DNA of 64,000 nt, from assembly GCA_050299855.1 (NCBI GenBank), contig JBNKWQ010000005.1, positions 186,001 through 250,000 on the forward strand. Reading direction: 5' to 3'. Shown in pieces: positions 1 through 6,974 of the stretch (positions are counted from its first letter, which is position 1; each line of letters begins with the position of its first letter). The DNA is from Hahella sp050299855 (GTDB lineage Bacteria; Pseudomonadota; Gammaproteobacteria; Pseudomonadales; Oleiphilaceae). A program made the position numbers and the translations under genes. Under the pieces are notes generated by a model, which worked only from the letters and a program-made list of their open reading frames with translations, made no database searches and had not been told where the DNA came from.

Positions 1-1551
1 ACGGTCAACCATTGCTCCGAATACATCGGCGAAGGATTCATTCAGTGCGCCGGACTGGTTCTCATACAATAATCCTGCAGTGGTGCCGATGACCCCATGT
101 GACATTTCATGACCGGCCACATCCAGGCATTGTACCAACGGGCTGAATATCTGGTTGTCACCGTCTCCGTACCACATGATATTGTTGGACCAAACGGCAT
201 TATTGTAGTTATTGTCCACATTGATGACTGCCACCAGATTCGCTTGTTTGCCATCGTAACTGTCGCGTCCATGAACATTCTTGTAGTAGTCATAAACCGT
301 TTTGGTATTGTAGGCCGCGCTGACGGCTTTACCGGACCATCCCGAGTTGGGGCTGGAGCTGCGGATAAAGCTTCTGGCATCCCTGTTATTCTGCGCATCC
401 ATAATATACATGTTGCCGAAGTCGGCAAAACCACCATTTATCGGCTCATAAGTGCCTTCGTCGTGTGGCAGGGTCTGGTCGACAAGCCAATAGTTTCCGT
501 CCTGTTTCCAGGTTTTGAACTCTCTGGTCTGACTATGCATATCTAGACCCTGACCGTTCACAACCTCATTGAATGCGGTGGTATAGCGCTTTATGACCTC
601 TCCGTTGTGGGCATCAACGATGTAATTCCAACTGTGTGCAAAATCGGTGGAGATCGTCAGGCTGTAAGCCAGCTTCAATTCGCTTCCGACGTCGAAGTAC
701 ACCAGGGTGGGGGACTTAACCACCTGATACGCCTCTGAGACCGATAGCTGCATATGCCGGATTGCCGCGCTAACTGCTTCATCAGAGGTGACTTGGGCTT
801 GTGTGGAGCTGCCAGCCAGGCTTTGGACATGATTCATGGCGCTGACCGGGAAAATATCCCCGTTAACAGCTGTCACTGTCTGCTGTGGGCTAAGGTGTAC
901 CAGCAGTTGTTTGCCGAATACCGGAATACCCTGGTACTGCTGTTGGTAGCGTATGTATTGGAAGCCGTTGGAATCCTCGCCGTGCTTCAATGCTAGCAGG
1001 TTGTCCGCCAGGTCCGGGGCCTTGAACAACGGACTGAGCTGTCTCACCATATCCCTGGCGGTATCTTCCGCGCTCGGGGATGCTATGCCCATTTTCTGAT
1101 GTCGGGTCCGGGAAAACTCTTCCAGACCAGTGATAAAGGAGGGTGTTGCATTGATGGCCCGGAACTTGATATTGATTTTCTGACCTCCGATGCCCTGACG
1201 GATACCATTCAATATCCGTAGTTGTTCCTCGGAGAATCCAGCCGCGGTGATTGGTAGGTTGTTTGAGGTCTGGGAGGCTATCGGGTTGTGACCGGAAGCC
1301 AGGAACCCGGTGATACCTGAAACAACATTCGAAGGATCGGTATAAGCCGAAGATGAAACAGCTTTCTTCGGCACTTTATTGGCGAAATTGTGGCTGGCCG
1401 TCGTTGCCGTTCTGGGTGCGGTATTGGCAAAGAAACTGTGGGCATTGTCCAGAGCTAAATTCGGTAATTGCATCTGGCTGGACTGTGCCGAACCAGCCGT
1501 ACTCCAGGCCAAGGCCACGGCAAATAAAGAACAGGTTGTAATCTGGTTCAT
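1..1551 (-). CDS. Secreted M4 (thermolysin/vibriolysin-like) metallopeptidase, 3' end outside window
   Basis: The frame is open for 517 codons and runs off the left edge, so the C-terminal part of the catalytic domain is missing. The N-terminus MNQITTCSLFAVALAWSTAG is a signal peptide. About 300 residues of propeptide follow, with an FTP/PepSY-like segment (FAHSWNYIVDAHNGEVIKRY). The catalytic domain contains the zinc motif HEMSHG (HExxH) and, downstream, ENQSGALNESFADVFGAM, the second glutamate ligand region of M4 enzymes. The family are secreted zinc endopeptidases made as zymogens. The ATG at 1551 has AGGGA about ten bases upstream. It follows a lipoprotein gene by 13 bases, so the two are probably one operon, driven by the element at 2508-2525. 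Confident on family; substrate unknown. Confidence 0.93.
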   Translation of the reverse strand, partial: MNQITTCSLFAVALAWSTAGSAQSSQMQLPNLALDNAHSFFANTAPRTATTASHNFANKVPKKAVSSSAYTDPSNVVSGITGFLASGHNPIASQTSNNLPITAAGFSEEQLRILNGIRQGIGGQKINIKFRAINATPSFITGLEEFSRTRHQKMGIASPSAEDTARDMVRQLSPLFKAPDLADNLLALKHGEDSNGFQYIRYQQQYQGIPVFGKQLLVHLSPQQTVTAVNGDIFPVSAMNHVQSLAGSSTQAQVTSDEAVSAAIRHMQLSVSEAYQVVKSPTLVYFDVGSELKLAYSLTISTDFAHSWNYIVDAHNGEVIKRYTTAFNEVVNGQGLDMHSQTREFKTWKQDGNYWLVDQTLPHDEGTYEPINGGFADFGNMYIMDAQNNRDARSFIRSSSPNSGWSGKAVSAAYNTKTVYDYYKNVHGRDSYDGKQANLVAVINVDNNYNNAVWSNNIMWYGDGDNQIFSPLVQCLDVAGHEMSHGVIGTTAGLLYENQSGALNESFADVFGAMVDR

Positions 1552-1564
1552 AAATACTATGTCC

Positions 1565-2293
1565 CTATAGAGATTGAGTTGTTTGATGAAGGGGGATGTA
1601 CTTGAGGATTTCCTGGGTTGAATCATCTACCCAGATGGAATAGGCCTCAGGCCCATCTGCCACATTGACCAGCCAAACAGCTTTCAATGATTTATCTTCC
1701 AGCACTCGAACCCGGCATACGTCTTGAACCTGGTATTGAGATCCAAGCTCTGCTTTATCCGCAGACCGGATAATGGCTTCCTGGACGGATTGAAAGTCTG
1801 TTGAGGTGGCACCAAGTGCCTGTTTCATAAAACCCAGGCTTTCTGTGATTAAGGTTTCGGATGCTTGGCGATAGACAAGTTGGTTCGGCCAGATGGGCAC
1901 GCCGTCTGCAACCAGGATCATTTTTACCGTGTCTGGAGTTGACCGTTTATCCAGCGCAAGCAATTGATAGGACGTCGACTTGAGATCAAACATGTCGCTG
2001 ACATGCGTTAATGCCCGCTGAGTTGTTGGTGAATATTTTCCAGGCTGGAAGGTATTGGTGTTTAAAAACCGGCATGGGGTATCGTTATATTTTCCCGACA
2101 TAAAAATCTGGTTACCTGTCTGGGCTGTCGGAGCCTTCGTGTTTTCCAGCGTGCCGGATGATTCAGTTGAAGCGCATGCGCTAAACATGACCACTACCAA
2201 CGATGACAATACAACTTTTATAAGGTCAGCAATTGCTGAGGTTGCCTGATGCTTTGCTTTTTGGTGCAGGGAAGGGGGTATGTCCATTTTCAT
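1565..2293 (-). CDS. Lipoprotein with PepSY-like C-terminus, upstream of the M4 protease
   Basis: Product of 242 residues with an N-terminal hydrophobic stretch and a lipobox-like sequence ending MFSAC, lipidated Cys about residue 40. It is therefore probably anchored in a membrane facing the periplasm or outside. I do not recognise the family. The last 60 residues (LKAVWLVNVADG, then SIWVDDSTQEILKYIP) have the strand pattern and the VD..T.EILKYIP ending of FTP/PepSY modules, and resemble the propeptide of the protease encoded 13 bases downstream. An inhibitor, chaperone or anchor for that protease is a reasonable inference. ATG at 2293 or 2287 are both possible; AAGGA lies upstream. Confidence 0.75.
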   Translation of the reverse strand: MKMDIPPSLHQKAKHQATSAIADLIKVVLSSLVVVMFSACASTESSGTLENTKAPTAQTGNQIFMSGKYNDTPCRFLNTNTFQPGKYSPTTQRALTHVSDMFDLKSTSYQLLALDKRSTPDTVKMILVADGVPIWPNQLVYRQASETLITESLGFMKQALGATSTDFQSVQEAIIRSADKAELGSQYQVQDVCRVRVLEDKSLKAVWLVNVADGPEAYSIWVDDSTQEILKYIPLHQTTQSL

Positions 2294-2507
2294 CTCGTGT
2301 TTATCCTTAAACCCGTTGTGTCCTCAGCGAATCCACTTGCTGTCAGTAGAATGCAGAATTGGAAGCTTTCGAGTCAGCCATCCGGCCTGTTACACACAGC
2401 GTTTTGGTGCCAATAACCAGAACAGTTGTTCGGCCTATAACCAGAGCAAGTGACGGCTTGTCAAAATCGGCGTTCATGGTAGTCAAGAAATCTGTATCTG
2501 TGACCTA

Positions 2508-2525
2508 GGTGTTACCCTAGTAAGG
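2508..2525 (-). promoter_or_regulatory. Island element, site A
   Basis: On the minus strand this reads CTAGGGTAACACCTAGG, matching the shared island element (CTAGCTAGGG, four free bases, C-rich box). It faces the lipoprotein and M4 protease genes, 214 bases before the lipoprotein start. It overlaps the start of a 17-bp tandem repeat. Confidence 0.5.
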
Positions 2526-2569
2526 AGAACATGAAAGTAAGGAGAACTCGAAAGTAAGGGAAACTCGAA
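2519..2569. repeat. 17-bp tandem repeat, three copies
   Basis: Three consecutive 17-base units beginning AGTAAGGAGAACATGAA, the second and third differing at a few positions. They lie between the lipoprotein start (2293) and the glycine-rich gene end (2598). The rest of the 304-base gap (2294-2597) shows only site A; I see no gene in it. One of several intergenic repeats of 17-19 bp in the window. Confidence 0.85.
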
Positions 2570-2597
2570 CCACTGAGAGTTTCCCCCGGAAATAGCA

Positions 2598-3047
2598 TTA
2601 AGCCATTTTAGCTGCGTAAACATTCAATGAAACACTGACCTCAGAACGCAACATATCAACATCGCGACTGAAACGACTAAAATCAGTGGCGCTCAATAGT
2701 TTCGAGGCCTGATCCATCAGCTCATTCAATGACGAATCATTTTGTGGGCTGGTACCCATTTGTGAGTGCACATCGGACTGCATCTGCTGGCTGAAATTGC
2801 CGTTCTGCTCCATGCCTTCGTCCAACACTTTGCCCAGGACCTGCCCCGCCAGTTGCCCAAGCATAGAGCCGATAGGACCACCGAAAATACCGCCGACAAT
2901 GCCGCCAATGGAGGACAGCAGGCCACCGGAGCCCTCGCCGCCTCCGCCCAGGAGACCTCCGAGACCACCGCCGCCACCACCGAGTACACCACCAAGCATA
3001 CCGCCGAGACCACCACCGCCTCCGCCGATCAATCCACCTAAGTTCAT
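2598..3047 (-). CDS. Glycine-rich protein, candidate secreted substrate
   Basis: Product of 149 residues. Residues 1-70 are almost pure glycine and leucine in blocks such as GGLLGGGGEG and GGVLGGGGGG. A glycine-zipper-like stretch follows (GGIVGGIFGGPIGSMLGQLAG), then a polar helical C-terminus. There is no classical signal peptide. I do not recognise a named family. The ATG at 3047 has GAGG seven bases upstream, which supports this start. Island element site B lies 114 bases before the start in the same orientation. A second glycine-rich protein with a helical tail is encoded at 14999-15847. The zipper stretch could insert in or assemble on membranes, which is inference. Confidence 0.7.
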   Translation of the reverse strand: MNLGGLIGGGGGGLGGMLGGVLGGGGGGLGGLLGGGGEGSGGLLSSIGGIVGGIFGGPIGSMLGQLAGQVLGKVLDEGMEQNGNFSQQMQSDVHSQMGTSPQNDSSLNELMDQASKLLSATDFSRFSRDVDMLRSEVSVSLNVYAAKMA

Positions 3048-3161
3048 AGTTAACCTCGCCTTATAGTTGGTTCATATGTATAGCGAACTGATGCTTACAT
3101 AAAGAAGCTGCAGACCGCTTGTTAAGGGTTCATATTGGCAGATGCGGTAAAGTTTACTATT

Positions 3162-3198
3162 GGTGTGTCCCCTAGCTAGTACTGGCCCCAGGGTGGGG
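3162..3198 (-). promoter_or_regulatory. Island element, site B (two overlapping copies)
   Basis: Minus-strand reading contains CTAGCTAGGGGACACACCAAT, one of the best matches to the shared element, preceded by a second variant CCCACCCTGGGGCC like site D. It lies 114 bases before the start of the glycine-rich gene. Confidence 0.6.
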
Positions 3199-3254
3199 AA
3201 ATAAATGTCAGATAACACAGATCTCAGCGCCAACGGAACCCTGGCTTGTTAGTG

Positions 3255-3695
3255 TCAAAATACCTCGACATTACCTTGGGTAATATTCCGGTACATGCGG
3301 GCGACCTTACTGCAGCTTCCGTCTTGATTCCCCTTGTAGGCGTCATCATGTTGTTTAAGGTATTCGAACAACCCGCATTTGGTTATACGAGTTGTAAAAT
3401 TGTTCTGTGCTGCAGCGGTCAGAATTTCGTTGTCAGCGATCTTGGACAACTGGGAATCACGACAGTGATTTATAGAGTGATCAAGAGAGTTTCTCAGTAC
3501 TCCGGGCGGCTCATTAAAGCAGGAGGACAATTGCGGATATTCCTTATACATAAAGTCTGCAGTTATCACACTACTGAGCATTTGAGAATATTCCGTTTTG
3601 GAAGCGGTCGGGCCGGTGACACAGCCCGCTAAAACAATTCCGGTAACGGCAACTGAAACCGGTCTGGCTAACTTTAACAATTTGACTACTCGCAT
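3255..3695 (-). CDS. Small lipoprotein of unknown function
   Basis: Product of 146 residues with a signal sequence ending in the lipobox VLAGC (Cys about residue 25), then a soluble domain with four further cysteines (SSCFNE, NHCRDS, TKCGLF, GSCSKV), which could form disulfides in the periplasm. Not recognised. The start is well supported: AGGAG lies six bases before the ATG at 3695. It sits between the decayed beta-propeller remnant and site B, with no element of its own. Confidence 0.7.
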   Translation of the reverse strand: MRVVKLLKLARPVSVAVTGIVLAGCVTGPTASKTEYSQMLSSVITADFMYKEYPQLSSCFNEPPGVLRNSLDHSINHCRDSQLSKIADNEILTAAAQNNFTTRITKCGLFEYLKQHDDAYKGNQDGSCSKVARMYRNITQGNVEVF

Positions 3696-3734
3696 TGAAC
3701 GCTCCTGGTTCTAATATCCTATGAATGACTTTGA

Positions 3735-4006
3735 TCATTGACCCCAACTGACATCCATCTCCGAAAAGGCGCAAATCCTCGATAATTGGCCGTCTTCAAG
3801 ATCGTAAGCTTGTAATTCGACACTTGAGGAATTGACTTTGGGGTTATCAAGATAAACCCTCTCACCATCTGACGGAATTACATGCACTTCCGTACAGCCG
3901 GTATCATAAAGCACCGCCAGATAGTCGCCGTCAGGTGACCAGGCGATATTGGTTTCTTCCCTGGCTGAAGTGGTTCCATCCATCCGTGAATATATCCATA
4001 ACGATC
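3735..4006 (-). pseudogene. Remnant of a beta-propeller lipoprotein gene
   Basis: The readable piece (SLWIYSRMDGTTSAREETNI, then AWSPDGDYLAVLYD and a C-terminal tail) matches the last blade and tail of the two TolB-like propeller lipoproteins at 11459-12538 and 12877-13914 (WSPDGKYIVV, WSPDGNYILA). A stop codon lies just upstream of the first readable residue. The signal sequence and the earlier blades are absent. An 82-residue ORF from the ATG at 3983 could still be translated, but it is best read as the 3' remnant of a third copy. Confidence 0.65.
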
Positions 4007-4108
4007 AGTCCATAATACAGATTGTTTTGCGTAGGGGAGATTAAAGCACTGCCGAAAAATGCTGAGTATTATTAACTAATTTTATGGCCGACTCATCTGG
4101 GCATGACC

Positions 4109-4741
4109 CTAGTGGGCCAATCCATCGCAGGTAGTTTCCTGGATCGGGCAGATATGTCGAAACCATGCTGTATGCCGGGTCGCCGTTTCCAGTGAGTAAT
4201 CCAGAAGTGCCCACTTACCATCGCAGGCTAGCACCTGGTTGATACTGCCTACATCCGTCAGCCAGTCGTCGTGCAGGTCGACTAACCTCCGGCTGTGTGG
4301 GTCAGGCTTTAGGTGACCCTGGCCGGACTGCACCCTAAAGGTTACCTGACTGCCGTGGACCCAGCCTTTTCCGGAATAAGCGGCTCTTTCAGGTTGCCCA
4401 TAAGGGTAGTCCCTGCCATGTGCAATTAGCAGCCACCCGTTGTGGGAGCCTACGATATCGAAGTCGGCAACAAAGTCGTATCCATCCGGATTTTGAACTA
4501 ATGGGGGTAGTGTCCCCAGGACAGGGGAATCTTCCGATGGTGATGCATGTACCTTAATACCCGCTGGATCTTCGTCTATCGCCCAGCCTGCCAGGTCGCA
4601 GGCGGTTTGCGTCGAAGGTAGAAGGCCTTCAGCCTTTGGTTCGGCAGCGAGAGTAGTGGCTTGGCAGACGGTGCAAAGCAACGCGACCAGGGCAACACAA
4701 AATTTCAATTGATTCATGTATAGTCGACAAACAATTCGCAT
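4109..4741 (-). CDS. Exported SH3-like domain protein, partner of the L,D-transpeptidase-like protein
   Basis: Product of 210 residues with a signal peptide (MNQLKFCVALVALLCTVCQA, starting at residue 9) and a bacterial SH3-like domain at about residues 50-135 (GIKVHASPSEDSPVLGTLPP, DIVGSHNGWLLI, GKGWVHGSQVTF). It has four cysteines in the mature part. Such domains bind peptidoglycan peptides or act as periplasmic modules. The gene is translationally coupled to the upstream one: the upstream TAG, one base, then this ATG, with GAGGTG eight bases before it. This favours the start at 4741 over the Met at 4717. Tight pairing with a putative peptidoglycan-acting protein suggests an immunity or targeting partner, which is inference. 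Confidence 0.75.
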   Translation of the reverse strand: MRIVCRLYMNQLKFCVALVALLCTVCQATTLAAEPKAEGLLPSTQTACDLAGWAIDEDPAGIKVHASPSEDSPVLGTLPPLVQNPDGYDFVADFDIVGSHNGWLLIAHGRDYPYGQPERAAYSGKGWVHGSQVTFRVQSGQGHLKPDPHSRRLVDLHDDWLTDVGSINQVLACDGKWALLDYSLETATRHTAWFRHICPIQETTCDGLAH

Positions 4742-4742
4742 C

Positions 4743-5789
4743 CTATTTCACCTCGGTTAAGACATACTGCCAGCTCTTTTGAGAGGCATCACGGGTGACT
4801 GCTGACTGGAAGTCCTGATAGTCATCGGGATGCAGAGTGGTGCAACCGGCAGAGTCTGTATTAGTGCGGCTTCCTGAGTGGATCTTAAAAGTTCTGTTGA
4901 GATCGGTAACGCCATCGGTATCAGCACTGTCAAATTTCCCATCGTGGTTGCTGTCCCGTTCAACCCGATTTGTGCCATCAGCTACTGAGTCAGCTGAGGG
5001 ACGCAGAGCCCATTTGGTGCCGCCTGCCGAAGTGGGATTGGCATGGGCGGCTTTTACCATTTCCGTGGTTCCTTCAGAAAGACGACCCAGTTCCGGGATA
5101 TTATCACCGGTGACATCTTCTCCTTGCTGGCGCCTGAAGTGATCGAGGTTTACGTTGTCCTTCTGGTTGCCATCGTATTGCGCAGTAGGTTCGGTGGAGA
5201 CTCTTGTAAACTCCTTTACATGGACAACGCCGTCATCCCCTTTGGCAAGCACGGCAAGGCGGTCATCATAGAGTCCTTTACCGCTGTTCGCTATGGTATT
5301 GTTTTCGGAACGTAGGCCCAAAATGACTGTCTCGCCAGCGGCCAGTGCCTCTTTGGCAGCCTGATTACCACGAACTTCAATAATGCTGGCGTACACCATA
5401 AACTTTTGCTGGTCGGTGAGGCCGCTAGTATCAGGCAGGGTCGGAGGTGCACTTCCCGCTTCATTGATCTGCCTGAGGGCATTACCCACTTCAACAGGTG
5501 AGGCATATCGCGTTTGATTGAGCGTTAAGAATTCCGGCATTACAGAAGCCCCCAATTTACTGCTCGTCATCCGATACAGAGAATCCTTGATTGCCGATGG
5601 CTGCCCGGCCGTTACGTCGTTTAACAGTGCGACAGCCTCGCCCTGTTGGCCTTCCTGTATCAATTTTGCGACGTTTTCAGCTGATTCATTGAAATTATTT
5701 GGCGATAGCTCCAAACATTGAGACGCTGCTCTGGAGTTCTGTGTGTACGTCCTTATTGCTGTAGCGCTGTTGCTTGCCGAAAAATCCAT
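4743..5789 (-). CDS. L,D-transpeptidase-like protein without signal peptide, putative secreted effector
   Basis: Product of 348 residues. No signal peptide; the N-terminus is Ser/Asn/Thr-rich. Residues 1-150 are helical and unrecognised. From about residue 155 the pattern ILGLRSENNT, YDDRLAVL, VKEFTRVSTEPT, then FKIHSGSRTNTDSAGCTTLH fits the YkuD-like catalytic fold: His304 in HSG and Cys316 in SAGC are the expected pair. Residues 279-290 (DSNHDGKFDSAD) form an EF-hand-like calcium loop. The fold normally works on peptidoglycan peptides. It overlaps functionally with the exported SH3-like protein just downstream (one base gap). Island element site D lies 68 bases upstream. Domain call is from motif reading only. 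Confidence 0.65.
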   Translation of the reverse strand: MDFSASNSATAIRTYTQNSRAASQCLELSPNNFNESAENVAKLIQEGQQGEAVALLNDVTAGQPSAIKDSLYRMTSSKLGASVMPEFLTLNQTRYASPVEVGNALRQINEAGSAPPTLPDTSGLTDQQKFMVYASIIEVRGNQAAKEALAAGETVILGLRSENNTIANSGKGLYDDRLAVLAKGDDGVVHVKEFTRVSTEPTAQYDGNQKDNVNLDHFRRQQGEDVTGDNIPELGRLSEGTTEMVKAAHANPTSAGGTKWALRPSADSVADGTNRVERDSNHDGKFDSADTDGVTDLNRTFKIHSGSRTNTDSAGCTTLHPDDYQDFQSAVTRDASQKSWQYVLTEVK

Positions 5790-5857
5790 CAGACGTATCC
5801 ACCATAGGCTATAGATTGAACATTAACTTTACCTGTAGAAGCAGTCGCGAATCATTA

Positions 5858-5877
5858 GGGCTATCCCCAGGGTGGGA
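5858..5877 (-). promoter_or_regulatory. Island element, site D
   Basis: Minus-strand reading ACCCTGGGGATAGCCCTAAT, a variant of the shared element, 68 bases before the start of the L,D-transpeptidase-like gene and in the same direction. Confidence 0.5.
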
Positions 5878-5914
5878 CAACGGAAGAGCTGTGGCCTAAG
5901 TCAGATATCCGGTT

Positions 5915-6079
5915 TTAGCTGTCAGTCCAGATAGGGGTACCAGTCGCCAGAACCAGGGGTTCCGGCGTTTTCTCAGGAACGGGCTTGGGTGGAGGCTCTT
6001 TAAACTCCAACCCGGTCAGCAGAAGTAAAAGAGCGGCAATAACCCAAGCCGCTGAGGCTTTCCAGTTAGTGATTGCCAT
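5915..6079 (-). pseudogene. N-terminal fragment of a second copy of the membrane-anchored partner gene
   Basis: The first 47 codons (MAITNWKASAAWVIAALLLL, then TGLEFKEPPPKPVPEKTPEP) are nearly identical to the start of the intact 218-residue protein at 8331-8987. Seven unrelated residues and a stop follow. Homology is lost within a short stretch (ATCTGGACTGAC) that also occurs at the 3' end of the TPR gene (6213-6226), suggesting recombination at a short shared sequence. A 54-residue membrane peptide could still be made. The surrounding gap 5790-6212 holds this fragment, the next one and site D. Confidence 0.75.
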
Positions 6080-6099
6080 ATTCCATTTGATCCATGGAG

Positions 6100-6195
6100 T
6101 TAGTATTCCGGCTCATCCCAGATATTAATTTCGACAGTATAGAAATATTTCTCTGCCACTGAGCCCGGAGTGTCAGAAAATTCAGCCGCAGGCGC
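6100..6195 (-). pseudogene. C-terminal fragment of a further copy of the membrane-anchored partner gene
   Basis: The last residues, VAEKYFYTVEINIWDEPEY then stop, match the end of the protein at 8331-8987 (EEKYFYTVEINIWDESEY). The frame is closed by a TAA at 6196-6198 and lacks a start. It lies immediately upstream of the N-terminal fragment, the order expected if tandem copies lost the segment between them. Confidence 0.75.
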
Positions 6196-6212
6196 TTATA
6201 TGTGGATTGTAG

Positions 6213-6974
6213 TCAGTCCAGATGATGCTCTATCTTCAGTTGCTCTATGGTGGTTTTACTAAGTGAACTTTTCTGGCTTTCCAAAAATGCTTGTGCTTTG
6301 TCTTTCATACCAAGTGCCATCAACGAAGATAAGACGACCGAGCTAAGGTTGAGGTCGGATTTGTATTCCGCATTGGTTTTGTGCGCCAGCATGGCGGCCT
6401 TATAGGCGGTTTCGTACTCGCCCATCGAGTAATAGGCTTTGCTCAATAGTGCATAACCTTCACCGGTTTCTTTCTTCTTTAAAGATACGGCTGCTGCGGC
6501 AGCGGCCTGTTTGTATTCTTCTTGCTGGAAGTGGAGGTCGGCCAGAAGCAGAAAGCCCTTATACCAATCTGGATAGGCTGAGGTCACTTTGTTGATAAGT
6601 GAGGCTGCGCTTTTATAGTCGTGTCGGTCAATGCCGATTCTGGCAATCCCCATAAAGGGGTAGGGGAAGGTGGAATCAAGTTTGGTACTTTCAAAATAGG
6701 CCGAGAGAGCTTCATCTGAATGCCCCAGGCGATAGTAAAGATTGCCCAGTTCGTACTCGTACCGACCATCTTTGCCGCTTAGTTTTGGCGACAGGGACTG
6801 CCAATACTCCAAGCCTTCCTGGGGTGACTTAATGCTCTTCAGTTTGGCATCTGACTGTAGCAGTAGTTCCTTATAGGAACCTTCTGCTTTTGAAAATTGG
6901 CTAAGGCTCAGCATCAGGATTACACTAAGGAGTTTAATTCCTGAAAGATGTTTGCAACTCAGAAAACTTTTCAT
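6213..6974 (-). CDS. Exported tetratricopeptide-repeat protein
   Basis: Product of 253 residues with a signal peptide ending about LSLSQFSKA (residue 30) and TPR-like helical pairs from residue 70 to the end (YELGNLYYRLGHSDEALSAY, ADLHFQQEEYKQAAAAAAVS, LSKAYYSMGEYETAYKAAML). It should act in the periplasm or at the outer membrane as a binding scaffold. The ATG at 6974 lies 41 bases inside the end of the preceding gene, so the two are tightly linked. The signal peptide beginning at this Met supports the overlapping start. As the exported member of a pair with a signal-less protein it may be an immunity protein or a dedicated chaperone; this is inference from layout. Confidence 0.8.
   Translation of the reverse strand: MKSFLSCKHLSGIKLLSVILMLSLSQFSKAEGSYKELLLQSDAKLKSIKSPQEGLEYWQSLSPKLSGKDGRYEYELGNLYYRLGHSDEALSAYFESTKLDSTFPYPFMGIARIGIDRHDYKSAASLINKVTSAYPDWYKGFLLLADLHFQQEEYKQAAAAAAVSLKKKETGEGYALLSKAYYSMGEYETAYKAAMLAHKTNAEYKSDLNLSSVVLSSLMALGMKDKAQAFLESQKSSLSKTTIEQLKIEHHLD

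Noticed and set aside
109..546. Plus-strand frame of 145 codons
   Set aside because: It is antisense to the M4 metallopeptidase, whose frame is open across the whole region and carries HEMSHG.
4100..4118. Sequence resembling the island element
   Set aside because: It overlaps the stop codon of the 210-residue gene and no intact gene follows at the usual distance. It may be a vestige before the propeller remnant, but is too weak to count.
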